Source: G963674835 sp963674835
GTDB lineage: Bacteria > Planctomycetota > Planctomycetia > Pirellulales > Thermoguttaceae
Direction of reading: 5' to 3'
Length of the DNA stretch: 64,000 nt
Assembly (NCBI GenBank): GCA_963674835.2
Contig: CAXXKC010000003.1
Span: 2,418,001 to 2,482,000 of the forward strand
This document shows positions 16,558 through 24,280 of this stretch, one piece after another; the first letter of the stretch is position 1; every line of letters begins with the position of its first letter. The notes beneath the pieces were generated by a model. It was not told the origin of the DNA, searched no databases, and saw only the letters and a program-made list of their open reading frames with translations. The translations under genes and the position numbers were made by a program.

Positions 16558-17459
16558 AGACTTTTCTTGACTGCATTCCCTGCTTGATTCGACAATCGCT
16601 GGATTCCGTGCGTCTCGTCACGGATGATGCGCAAATTCATGAGCGGGTCGTTCGGGAGGCGCTGCAAGCGACCAGCCGAATGGATTTGAGCCAGCCTCCG
16701 GCCGCCATGGCGCAAAAGGTGCATCGGCACATACGGGAGCTGTGTGGTAACGAGGATCCCTATCGGGCGAGCAAGGAGCGATTCAACCGGCTGGCCTTGG
16801 ACCTTCTGCCCGAGCTTCGGGCTCGCGTTGAGGCCGCCCAGGATCCGTGGAACGCGGCCGTAAGGCTGGCCATTGCGGGGAACGTGATCGATCTGGGCGT
16901 CAAGACCAGTTTGAGCGAAGAGCAGATCCAGGCGTCGATCGATCAGTCGCTGAATGAGCCCATTCTCGGCGACACCGAGGAGCTTGCAGCGGCCGTCGCC
17001 CAAGCCGGACGAATTCTATACTTGGCGGACAATGCGGGCGAGATCGTGTTCGACCGATTGCTCATCGAGCGCATGCCGCGGGAGAAGGTAACAGTGGCCG
17101 TCAAAGGGGCGCCGGTCATCAACGACGCGACGATGGAGGATGCAGAGGCCGCGGGTGTTACGCGACTGGTCCGGGTGATCGACAACGATTCCGACGCGCC
17201 CGGAACACTCCTTGACGATTGCAGCGAAGCGTTTCAACGGCAATTTGCCGACGCCGATCTCATCATCGCCAAGGGGCAGGGCAATTATGAAACGTTGAAG
17301 GAATCGTCCAAACGAATCTGCTTCCTGCTGCGGGTCAAGTGCCGGGTCATCGCGCGGGATATTGGTTGTCCGTTGGGCGCAATGGTGCTACAAGCATCGG
17401 GTGGGCACATGGAAGGTCGGAAGGAGATGCCCCCTGACAAAGCACTCTCTTCGCAATAG
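16554..17459 (+). CDS. ARMT1/DUF89-like protein, possible damage-control phosphatase
   Basis: 301 residues. The N-terminal CIPC motif (Cys7, Cys10) and the RASKERFNRLALDLLPELR segment are typical of bacterial and archaeal DUF89 proteins. Metal-site residues include AGNVID (108-113) and LADNAGEIVFD with DNAGE at 159-163. The family contains metal-dependent phosphatases that clear damaged sugar phosphates and related metabolites; the bacterial CIPC branch has not been assigned a substrate. It is translationally coupled to the second NifX-like gene, so its job is probably tied to the metal-cluster pathway, perhaps cofactor repair or phosphate removal from a precursor. Confidence 0.8.
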   Translation: MKTFLDCIPCLIRQSLDSVRLVTDDAQIHERVVREALQATSRMDLSQPPAAMAQKVHRHIRELCGNEDPYRASKERFNRLALDLLPELRARVEAAQDPWNAAVRLAIAGNVIDLGVKTSLSEEQIQASIDQSLNEPILGDTEELAAAVAQAGRILYLADNAGEIVFDRLLIERMPREKVTVAVKGAPVINDATMEDAEAAGVTRLVRVIDNDSDAPGTLLDDCSEAFQRQFADADLIIAKGQGNYETLKESSKRICFLLRVKCRVIARDIGCPLGAMVLQASGGHMEGRKEMPPDKALSSQ

Positions 17460-17523
17460 TCGAGACGAGGCCGCAGGTGCAGGACTGTGTGCGATCAACC
17501 CCTAGCAACATCTGGCGAGAGTT

Positions 17524-18003
17524 ATGGATCAGCAAGCCTTTCAAGATTACTACCCCGACGAGTTGAGCCATTGCTATGGCTGTGGTCGGCTGAATGAGCA
17601 CAGTCTTCGGGTAAGAAGCTACTGGGACGGAGAGGAGAGTGTTGCTGTATTCAACCCACAGCCTTATCATATGGCGGCACCCGGCCATGTTTACGGCGGT
17701 TTGCTCGCATCCATCATCGACTGCCATGGTACCGGAACAGCCGCTGCGGCCGTCTATCGAGCGGAAGATCGAGCGATGGACACGCTACCATCTGTCCGGT
17801 TCGTGACCGCGTCGCTGCACGTCGACTTCATTCGTCCCACGCCCTTGGGGGTGCCGCTGGAAATTCGTGGCGAAGTGAAGGAGATGGCACGTCGCAAGGT
17901 GGTGGTCGCGGCGACCGTGTCGGCCGGTGGGGAAGTGTGCGTTCGAGGTGAGGTCGTGGCGGTTCGGCTTCCTGATGGTTGGGTGCCCGAACGCGTGGAA
18001 TGA
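17524..18003 (+). CDS. PaaI-type hotdog thioesterase (second of two)
   Basis: 159 residues. Begins with HCYGCGRLN, a Cys-x2-Cys found in one hotdog branch, then GHVYGGLLASIIDCHGTGTA as the catalytic helix region and TASLHVDFIRPTPLG as the central strand. The HGG of the first copy is replaced by YGG, with the Asp and His of IIDCHG nearby. Acyl-CoA thioesterase activity is likely by family; substrate unknown. It follows the DUF89-like gene by 64 bases and may be part of the same transcript. Confidence 0.78.
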   Translation: MDQQAFQDYYPDELSHCYGCGRLNEHSLRVRSYWDGEESVAVFNPQPYHMAAPGHVYGGLLASIIDCHGTGTAAAAVYRAEDRAMDTLPSVRFVTASLHVDFIRPTPLGVPLEIRGEVKEMARRKVVVAATVSAGGEVCVRGEVVAVRLPDGWVPERVE

Positions 18004-18036
18004 AAAAGTATAGATTAACCGGGATGGATTAGCAGA

Positions 18037-18648
18037 ATGGCATTGTCTGTCAGGCGGATCATTGGTATCTGTTGCAGCCCTCGGCCGCAGAAAAGCACCT
18101 ACGAGGCAATGACCGAGTGTCTGGCTGCCGCGCGGGAAACGGAAGGCGTGGCGACTCGGCTGATCGAGTTGGCCGGCAAGATCGTTGGCCCGTGTCTGGA
18201 TTGCGGAATCTGCAGAGAGGGGCCGAGCTGTGGCATTCCGGATGACTTCGGCGAGATCATCGAAGCAATTCAGGACCCGGCGTTCGCTGGGCTGATCGTG
18301 GGCACTCCGGTCTACTTCGGTATGATGACGGCCCAATGCAAGGCGTTGCTCGATCGGTCGGTTGTGTTTCGTCGTAACGGTTGGATGCTGCGCAACAAGG
18401 TGGGCGGAGTATTGGCTGTAGGACGCGTGCGCAGCGGAGGGCAAGAGCTTGCGATCCAGGGCGTTCGTACGGCCATGCTCTGCCACGACATGCTGTGCGT
18501 GAGTGACGGTCGTCCGACTGCCCATTTCGGCGCGGCCCTCTGGTCGGGAGCCCCTGGTGGACTGGTCGCCGATGAAGAAGGGCTGGAAACGGCCCGCAAC
18601 TTGGGCCGTCGGGTTGCGGAGTTGGTAACGCGCGTTGTGACATCCTGA
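18037..18648 (+). CDS. Iron-sulfur flavoprotein (Isf-like, NADPH-dependent FMN reductase fold)
   Basis: 203 residues. The flavodoxin-like fold begins with IIGICCSPRPQKSTYEAM, the FMN phosphate loop. A compact cluster motif follows: C53-x2-C56-x2-C59-x5-C65 (CLDCGICREGPSC), the spacing seen in iron-sulfur flavoproteins that hold a 4Fe-4S cluster next to FMN. GLIVGTPVYFGMMTAQCKALLDR is split as the conserved second FMN loop region (about 88-110). It should shuttle electrons between ferredoxin-like donors and an acceptor. Last gene of the island, 33 bases after the thioesterase; it may deliver electrons for cluster assembly. Confidence 0.82.
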   Translation: MALSVRRIIGICCSPRPQKSTYEAMTECLAAARETEGVATRLIELAGKIVGPCLDCGICREGPSCGIPDDFGEIIEAIQDPAFAGLIVGTPVYFGMMTAQCKALLDRSVVFRRNGWMLRNKVGGVLAVGRVRSGGQELAIQGVRTAMLCHDMLCVSDGRPTAHFGAALWSGAPGGLVADEEGLETARNLGRRVAELVTRVVTS

Positions 18649-18809
18649 TACGGGCTGGTTCCGGGCGCATGACACTCTCTTTCTTGAGTTGATCGACAAC
18701 GGCGGTATTGACGCGTAGGAGACCCGTGGCGGCCGCCGATGAGCAATGGGGCCTGGTGGGGGCGATTGCGCGGATCGGTCGCTTTCGGCCGGTGGGCCCG
18801 TTCGGAGCG

Positions 18810-20615
18810 TCAGGGATGTGTCGGTTCACGGGAGCCAGGAACGGCGATCGTGTCGATGGAGGGATTGTCTGGGAAAGTCTCGATCGGCATGCTAGGTGTG
18901 ATCGGGCTCGGTCCGTCGTTCGGGTCGACACACGGGCGTTGACCGGCCCAGGGATCGGTCCCCAGGTTGAACGGGCAGCCCACGCGGTTGAGCGATTGGG
19001 GAGTTTCCGGCTGCCAGACATGCGGCGTGAGGATAACGATCAGTTCCTTCTTGACGGTACTGTCGGCGGTATGGCGGAACAAGAAGCCAATCCAGGGAAG
19101 GCGGCTGAGTAGCGGCAGGCCCTGCCAGTCCTTCTTGACCTCATTGTCCATCAGTCCACCGATGACAATCGTGGCTCCATTGGGGACCATTACGTTGGTG
19201 GTAACCTGAGTGCTGTGAGTTTGGGGCACACCCGCTTCGTCGATATGGCCGGAGCTGCGCTCGGGATGAATCTCCATGCGTATGACACCGTCGGAAGAGA
19301 TGAATGGTCTGAGCCGCAACAGCGTGCCGACATCCATGAATTGCACTTCCTGGACGGTACTGGTTTGGGTCTGTGTGGCTGTTTGGTAGCCTAGACGGTC
19401 ACCGAGTTGGATTTCGGCCCGTTGCTTGTTCAGTACCAACAGCCGAGGACAGGCCAACACCTTGGTATCGCCTAGTTTTTCCAAGGCATCGATAAAACCG
19501 GTAACATTGCTGGATACGAAGCCGAACTTGAGGCCGTTGGTGTCTTCGGCAAATCCTTCGACCAGCTTGCCGCCGGTAGTCAGCACTTGGGCGGGGGTGA
19601 AACCGGCCGCCGCGTTGATCGCTGCACCGGTGCCCATGGTGCCGAGCGATTGCGCTGCGCCGCCGATGACCCCGTCCAACAGCGCGAAGTTGACGCCCAG
19701 CTCGGCGTTCTTGTCCAAGGTGACTTGCAGGATCACGGCTTGGATGAGCACCTGGTTCGGCTGGACATCGATCTGCGCCACGACATGGTCGACGGTTCTC
19801 AGCACTTGCTCGTAATCTTGCACAACAAGGATTTCGCCCCCGGCCATGGAGTTTCCACCGGTGTCCTCGGAATCTCCTTTGATACCGACGCCGCTCTCGG
19901 GCGAGCAGCTCATGGTGCCACGTTTGCTCAGCAACGGCTTGATCATCGCTTCGAGGTCGTTGCTTTTGACGTAGTTCAGGTGATAAACGCGCACGGGCAG
20001 CTCGTCTTCCTCGCCTGCACGGACTTCGGCGGGGGTGGTGACGAAGATGACATCCTGCTCGCGCCGCACGACGAAGTGGCACAGGTCAGCCAGGACCGAC
20101 AGGATTTCGTACAACGTCTTGTTGCGGAGGTTGATAGTCACCTTGCCGCTGACACCCGGCGAGACCAGGATGTTCACGCCCGCTTCGCGGCTGAGCATTT
20201 CCAGGGCTTTGCGGACGTCGAGATCGTCGACGTGGAGGGTGATGGGTGTGTGATCGTGCGGCGAAGGCACCGACAGTTTCACGTCGACCGAACCCGAGGG
20301 CCGCGGGGTCGGAAGAGCCTCGGGATGGGCGTCGGTCGGCGCGCGCTCGTTGGCGTTTTTTGCCGGTTCTCTTGCAGATGGGGCTGAGGGCTTCTGGGCA
20401 TTCTTCCCAGTCGCGACTTCTGCCTGTGAAGGAATCGTGGCATGGTCTTGAACCACCAGTTCTGCGGGCGGCTGGGGTGCTGCCGTGAGATTCTGCCCGA
20501 ACATCGGTTGCGACGGGAGAGTGCCTGACTGATGGCCACATGCCCCTGTGAGCGCGCATAGGGCGAGGATGGTACATACCCCGCATCGCCATGTTATCGC
20601 CTGTCGCGCGCTCAT
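18810..20615 (-). CDS. Type II/IV secretin (PilQ/GspD-like) lipoprotein
   Basis: 601 residues. A lipoprotein signal peptide ends at LTGAC with Cys26. A long low-complexity linker rich in A/P/S/T follows (30-110). Residues about 120-200 form an STN/N0-like and N1 module (DVRKALEMLSREAGVNILV). The secretin domain occupies about 330-560 with VPNGATIVIGGLMDNE and GLPLLSRLPWIGFLFRH, the signature just before the last strands. It should form the outer-membrane gate of the pilus/secretion machine whose other genes start at 21140 in the opposite direction. The usual arrangement places the secretin after PilP, so its divergent position is a rearrangement. The about 40 residues after the secretin core are Pro-rich. 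Confidence 0.9.
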   Translation of the reverse strand: MSARQAITWRCGVCTILALCALTGACGHQSGTLPSQPMFGQNLTAAPQPPAELVVQDHATIPSQAEVATGKNAQKPSAPSAREPAKNANERAPTDAHPEALPTPRPSGSVDVKLSVPSPHDHTPITLHVDDLDVRKALEMLSREAGVNILVSPGVSGKVTINLRNKTLYEILSVLADLCHFVVRREQDVIFVTTPAEVRAGEEDELPVRVYHLNYVKSNDLEAMIKPLLSKRGTMSCSPESGVGIKGDSEDTGGNSMAGGEILVVQDYEQVLRTVDHVVAQIDVQPNQVLIQAVILQVTLDKNAELGVNFALLDGVIGGAAQSLGTMGTGAAINAAAGFTPAQVLTTGGKLVEGFAEDTNGLKFGFVSSNVTGFIDALEKLGDTKVLACPRLLVLNKQRAEIQLGDRLGYQTATQTQTSTVQEVQFMDVGTLLRLRPFISSDGVIRMEIHPERSSGHIDEAGVPQTHSTQVTTNVMVPNGATIVIGGLMDNEVKKDWQGLPLLSRLPWIGFLFRHTADSTVKKELIVILTPHVWQPETPQSLNRVGCPFNLGTDPWAGQRPCVDPNDGPSPITPSMPIETFPDNPSIDTIAVPGSREPTHP

Positions 20616-20734
20616 TTTGCAACGTAAGAAGGCTGACCTTCTGATCGGGTCTGAAGACGGCGTATGCTTCTGCCACGCAAGCCAATGCGCATACCGTATG
20701 CCCTGGCAAGTTGTCCTCTAGTATCGGGACAACA

Positions 20735-20798
20735 AAGGAGGAACTTAATGGCTTTTCCGGCTACGGAAGCTGGGCAAAATGTGTACGATCGCGGATGA
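20735..20798 (+). promoter_or_regulatory. Strong ribosome-binding site with a 16-codon open frame (possible leader peptide)
   Basis: AAAGGAGG at 20734-20741 is followed 6 bases later by ATG at 20748. The frame encodes MAFPATEAGQNVYDRG and ends at TGA 20796-20798. The ribosome site is better than that of most genes in the window, yet the product is tiny. It could be a leader peptide or a decayed gene start; the distance to the pilin gene is about 340 bases. Confidence 0.25.
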
Positions 20799-20983
20799 CG
20801 TATGCCCCTTGTGCTGAACGAGCCGTTAGCGTTGGAAACGGCAGCTTCGCGCGCTGGGCGCGCCCATTTGTCGCGAGCGCTGCGCGCTGTGTGAGACATG
20901 ATGGCGCGCGTCGTTTTGTGTGCGTAGTGTGCGTTGGCAATCAAACGCGAGCGAAAGAGAAGGGACCGGCTGTTTGGATTGGA

Positions 20984-21034
20984 CAGGTTTCTGTTTCCAA
21001 CCTAGTAGATTGTAGAGAGGGATTCAGAAACCTG
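20984..21034 (+). promoter_or_regulatory. 10-bp perfect inverted repeat upstream of the pilin genes
   Basis: CAGGTTTCTG (20984-20993) and CAGAAACCTG (21025-21034) are exact reverse complements separated by 31 bases. As RNA this makes a stable stem in the leader of the first pilin; as DNA it could be a two-site operator. It ends 106 bases before the pilin start. Confidence 0.4.
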
Positions 21035-21139
21035 CCGCATGGTTCTTGCAATTCTGTTCGGGTCGAGTCCCTGAATTGGCTTGAATGAACTTCCAGTTTC
21101 TGCACCTCGGTGGCGCAGATGGGACCAAGGAGATCAAAG

Positions 21140-21583
21140 ATGAGAGATCGATTCCCAGTCGCGGAACCTCGACGGGCGTTTACCCTGGTGGAACTGGCCG
21201 TGGTCATCGTGATCATCGGCGTGTTGGCTGCTTTCGGCGTGCCACGGTTTCTGAAGTCGGTCGAGCGTTCCAAGGCCGCCGAGGCGTTTCAGTACTTGGC
21301 AGCCGTTCGTTCTGCCCAGGAACGCTACATTTCCAAGGAAGGCGTATACGCGGACGATCTTGCCAGTTTAGACATCACGCAGTCGACGCCGAAGTACTTC
21401 GACGTCGGCGAGATCACCGTCACGCCTTCAACGGATGGCACGACGAGTTGGTCGATGACGCTGACTCGCAAGGCGGCTACGAGCAGTTACGGTGCCTATA
21501 CCGTGACGTTCACGGAGCGGGGTTTTGACAGCGCCGACAGTACGATTACCGATCAGCCGGACATCAATCCGATGGGCACTTAG
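21140..21583 (+). CDS. Type IV pilin/major pseudopilin, tandem copy 1
   Basis: 147 residues from ATG 21140, with AAGGAG 8 bases upstream. A short basic leader (MRDRFPVAEPRRA) is followed by FTLVELAVVIVIIGVLAAFG, the prepilin cleavage region and N-terminal helix. The residue before the cleavage point is Ala rather than the usual Gly. Glu5 of the mature protein is present. The globular part has KEGVYADDLASLDI and a Ser/Thr-rich beta region and no cysteines. It should be the main structural subunit of the pilus or pseudopilus and needs a prepilin peptidase that is not encoded in the window. Confidence 0.9.
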   Translation: MRDRFPVAEPRRAFTLVELAVVIVIIGVLAAFGVPRFLKSVERSKAAEAFQYLAAVRSAQERYISKEGVYADDLASLDITQSTPKYFDVGEITVTPSTDGTTSWSMTLTRKAATSSYGAYTVTFTERGFDSADSTITDQPDINPMGT

Positions 21584-21641
21584 TGTTCTCGTCGATCATC
21601 TGCCCTAACGGTGGAAATGACACAAGGGAGATTACCCCATT

Positions 21642-22085
21642 ATGAAGAATCCATTGCCAGCGGCCAGAAGCCGCGAAGCGTTTACCTTGGTGGAACTGGC
21701 CGTGGTCATTGTGATTATCGGCGTGTTGGCCGCTTTCGGCGTGCCGCGGTTCCTGAAGTCGGTCGAGCGTTCCAAGGCCGCCGAAGCGTTTCAATATCTC
21801 TCGGCCGTCCGCTCGGCGCAGGAGCGCTATGTGGCCAAGGAGGGCGTGTACGCGGACGATCTTAGCAAGCTGGACATCACCCAGTCGGCGCCGAAGTACT
21901 TCGATATGGGCACGATTACCGTCACCTCCTCGACGGACGGCACGACGGGCTGGTCGATGACCCTCACGCGGAAGGCGGCCACCAGCAGCTACGGTGCCTA
22001 CACCGTGACCTATACGGAAAACGGTTACGACTCGGCGAACAGCACGATTTCCGATCAGCCGGACATCACCCCTCTGGGCACATAG
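21642..22085 (+). CDS. Type IV pilin/major pseudopilin, tandem copy 2
   Basis: 147 residues, the same length as copy 1 and closely similar over the whole protein, with an almost identical N-terminal helix and KSVERSKAAEAFQYL segment. The leader differs (MKNPLPAARSREA) but again places Ala before the cleavage point. Differences cluster in the second half (for example DVGEITVTP versus DMGTITVTS), as expected for surface-exposed parts of duplicated pilins. GGGAG lies about 13 bases before the start. Clearly a tandem duplication of the preceding gene, separated by 58 bases. Confidence 0.9.
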   Translation: MKNPLPAARSREAFTLVELAVVIVIIGVLAAFGVPRFLKSVERSKAAEAFQYLSAVRSAQERYVAKEGVYADDLSKLDITQSAPKYFDMGTITVTSSTDGTTGWSMTLTRKAATSSYGAYTVTYTENGYDSANSTISDQPDITPLGT

Positions 22086-22172
22086 TACGCCTCATCGTCA
22101 GGGACGAGCCATGCCAAGGCGGGTGGTCGAGACTCTCGGCCCCCGCCTTGATTTTAGGTGGACAGTGCTGCC

Positions 22173-23672
22173 ATGAGATCATTGACCAGCAAAATCGCTT
22201 TGCACAAAGCGGTCGGTCTGTGCCTGGGCGAGCGAGAGGTCACCGTGAGCGAAGTCGCCGCCGGGCCTCTGGGACCGATGGAGGTCGCGTCGGCCAGTTC
22301 GACTTATGCGGACGAGGATTTGGGGGCCACGATTCAGCGGCTGCTCAAGCCGTTTCTGGCGCAGCGAAAACGCATGCCGGTTGCGGTGGGGCTGCCCAAT
22401 TCGCGGCTCTTTTTCGCCTCGCGTCCGGCAGCCGCCAGCGGTGAGACGATTGCACCAGAGGCCGTACTGCAGAAGGCGCTTTGCTCGCCCAATGTCTGCA
22501 TCGACGACCTGTCAGTCGAAATGCTCAGCGGCACGGTTGGTAAGACGCCGGTCCGGAGCGTAGCTGCCTGTAAGAAGAAGTACTTGTCCGTGGTGATTGC
22601 CGTTTTGGAGCAGCTTGGAGTTCGTCCGGTTCGCAGCGAGCCGTCCTCGCTTGCCCTGTTGCGGCTGGCGGCCCGGCGACATCGAGCTCCGCGACGGGCA
22701 AAGACGCTGCTTCGGGTGTTCCTGGGAGACGATCTGGGATTGGCCGTGTTACTCAGTGGCACTCTCGTATTGGCATGGCGGCAGTTCGCCCTGCCGGCGG
22801 GCGAGGAGGGCGACGCCATGTTGGCGACCATACGCGCTTTGGGAACGCAACATCGCCACTACGGCGTCCAATCACCGTTGGATTGTGTGATGGTTCATGG
22901 CCGAGCGGATCTTCACGAACGTTTGCATGAAGTGCAATTCGCCTCGAAGCTGGACGCACGGGTGATTTGGTGCGACGATCCGCCGCTGGACGGCCGGTCG
23001 ACAGCCTTTGGCTTGGCGTTGGGCTGCCTGGCACAGAAGGCCAAGACGTTCGATCTTTCCAGGACGATGAAGACTCGCGCTTCGATCCGGGAGATCTTCC
23101 CTTGGTGGGACCTGGCTTATGCCGTGATGCTGGTTATATGCATGGGCATGGCGTTGGAAGCCCATTCGGTGCAATTGGATGACGCTTGCGTAGCGGCCCA
23201 AGCGAAGAGCAGCGACCACAAGTGCCTGGCCTCGGCCGACGCTCGCCAATTGGAGAAAGAGACCAAGGAGTTGGAGACGAAGGTGGAGGCGGTCCGGCTG
23301 TTTGTCGGCACGCGCATCCTGTGGACCGCCTATACTCGCGACGTGTCGGTTCGCCTGCCGACCGACGCCTTGCTTGTGATGTTCGAGGGAATAAACGACC
23401 TGAACACCGGTGGGCGAGGATCGCGCGCCTTGGGAAAGTCGCTCCAGCTTCGAGCCATGGTGCCCTGCGGTCCGGACGGTTCCACGCCTCGTGATATCGA
23501 CGTGTTTCTCGATGCGCTGCGGAACCATCCGTTGTTGAAGCGAGACTTTCCGTCGGTCGAGCTGGCCGACATCAAGCGGTCCAAACCGGTGGGCATGGAC
23601 ACGCCGGTGGCCACGTTCAGCATTGTGTGCCTGCCTGGGAAGAAAGGCACCCAGAAGGGGAAGACGGAATGA
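22173..23672 (+). CDS. PilM-PilN fusion, inner-membrane assembly protein
   Basis: 499 residues from ATG 22173. The first about 300 residues resemble the actin-like PilM/GspL cytoplasmic domain (ALHKAVGLCLGERE opening, VAVGLPNSRLFF, EQLGVRPVRSEPSSLALLR). A single membrane helix at about 310-328 (LAYAVMLVICMGMAL) is followed by a coiled coil (about 352-375, QLEKETKELETKVEAV) and a PilN-like periplasmic domain. PilM and PilN are normally two proteins that bind through the PilN N-terminal tail, so the fusion makes them one polypeptide, similar in plan to GspL. The stop overlaps the PilO-like start (ATGA). Confidence 0.78.
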   Translation: MRSLTSKIALHKAVGLCLGEREVTVSEVAAGPLGPMEVASASSTYADEDLGATIQRLLKPFLAQRKRMPVAVGLPNSRLFFASRPAAASGETIAPEAVLQKALCSPNVCIDDLSVEMLSGTVGKTPVRSVAACKKKYLSVVIAVLEQLGVRPVRSEPSSLALLRLAARRHRAPRRAKTLLRVFLGDDLGLAVLLSGTLVLAWRQFALPAGEEGDAMLATIRALGTQHRHYGVQSPLDCVMVHGRADLHERLHEVQFASKLDARVIWCDDPPLDGRSTAFGLALGCLAQKAKTFDLSRTMKTRASIREIFPWWDLAYAVMLVICMGMALEAHSVQLDDACVAAQAKSSDHKCLASADARQLEKETKELETKVEAVRLFVGTRILWTAYTRDVSVRLPTDALLVMFEGINDLNTGGRGSRALGKSLQLRAMVPCGPDGSTPRDIDVFLDALRNHPLLKRDFPSVELADIKRSKPVGMDTPVATFSIVCLPGKKGTQKGKTE

Positions 23673-24214
23673 CTCCCGCGCAAACTGGCGACCGCCGCGC
23701 CGATATCAAGGCTAACCTGCTGGAACGGCTGCACGATCCCGTGCAACTGCGGATCGTCATGTTGGCGGTCGTGTTACTGATCGGTTACGTAGCCATTGAC
23801 ATGCCGCTCGGCGAACAGATCGCGGCGAAGAGTAGGAAGTTGAAGAGCGACGAAAGGCTGCTTGCCCTGGCCGAACGGCTGGAGCGGTTGCAGGAACAGT
23901 ACAACTCCTTCGCCGACCGGATACCGGCACAGACCGATGGCAAGGAATGGGTGCAATATGTGCTGGAAGGGACGCGGCGATTTCCACTGAAGCTGTCGAA
24001 GCTGGAGTGTCGCGACCCTAAACAGCTCGGTCCCTACAAGGCGGTGGTGTTGCAGATCGAACTGGAAGGATCGTTCTTCGATCTGGACAAGTTTCTTCGC
24101 TGGCTGGAGTCGGACCGACGCTTGTTTCGAACTGACAGCGTGTTGATCGGACCAACCCGGGAGAACAAGAAGATCCTGGTTATGCAGGTGACCGTGCTGG
24201 GACTGACGAGTTGA
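23669..24214 (+). CDS. PilO/GspM-like inner-membrane alignment protein
   Basis: 181 residues from ATG 23669, overlapping the PilM-PilN stop. A basic N-terminus leads to a single membrane helix (about 28-48, IVMLAVVLLIGYVAI), a coiled coil (about 55-85, SRKLKSDERLLALAERLERL) and a ferredoxin-like periplasmic domain with FFDLDKFLRWLESDRRLF, the PilO dimerisation region. It should pair with the PilN part of the preceding fusion to link the cytoplasmic motor to the secretin. Little primary similarity exists across PilO proteins, so the call rests on architecture and order. Confidence 0.75.
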   Translation: MTPAQTGDRRADIKANLLERLHDPVQLRIVMLAVVLLIGYVAIDMPLGEQIAAKSRKLKSDERLLALAERLERLQEQYNSFADRIPAQTDGKEWVQYVLEGTRRFPLKLSKLECRDPKQLGPYKAVVLQIELEGSFFDLDKFLRWLESDRRLFRTDSVLIGPTRENKKILVMQVTVLGLTS

Positions 24215-24280
24215 TCGCGGGAATGGTACCCGTTTCCCTGGGATGAGGACGGGGCCCGTCGTTTTGGGAGAGAAGCGAAC

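Larger units (their letters stand above)
20616..21139. other. Divergent control region between secretin and pilin genes
   Basis: About 520 bases. It holds a very strong Shine-Dalgarno with a 16-codon open frame (20735-20798) and a 10-bp perfect inverted repeat (20984-21034). No larger gene is supportable: the longer open frames lack family similarity. Promoters for both directions are expected here. Confidence 0.6.

Noticed and set aside
13642..17459. Nitrogen-fixation cluster
   Set aside because: NifX-like domains are present, but no nifHDK, nifB or nifEN are visible, and the neighbours fit generic metallocluster islands instead.
21035..21050. Sigma-54 promoter ahead of the first pilin (CCGCATGGTTCTTGCA)
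   Set aside because: The -12 part TTGCA fits but the nearly invariant GG of the -24 part is CG, so the match is too weak to claim.
21050..21076. tRNA-like T-arm (GGGTCGAGTCCC)
   Set aside because: No acceptor stem, D-arm or anticodon arm surrounds it, and the loop lacks the expected extra base.
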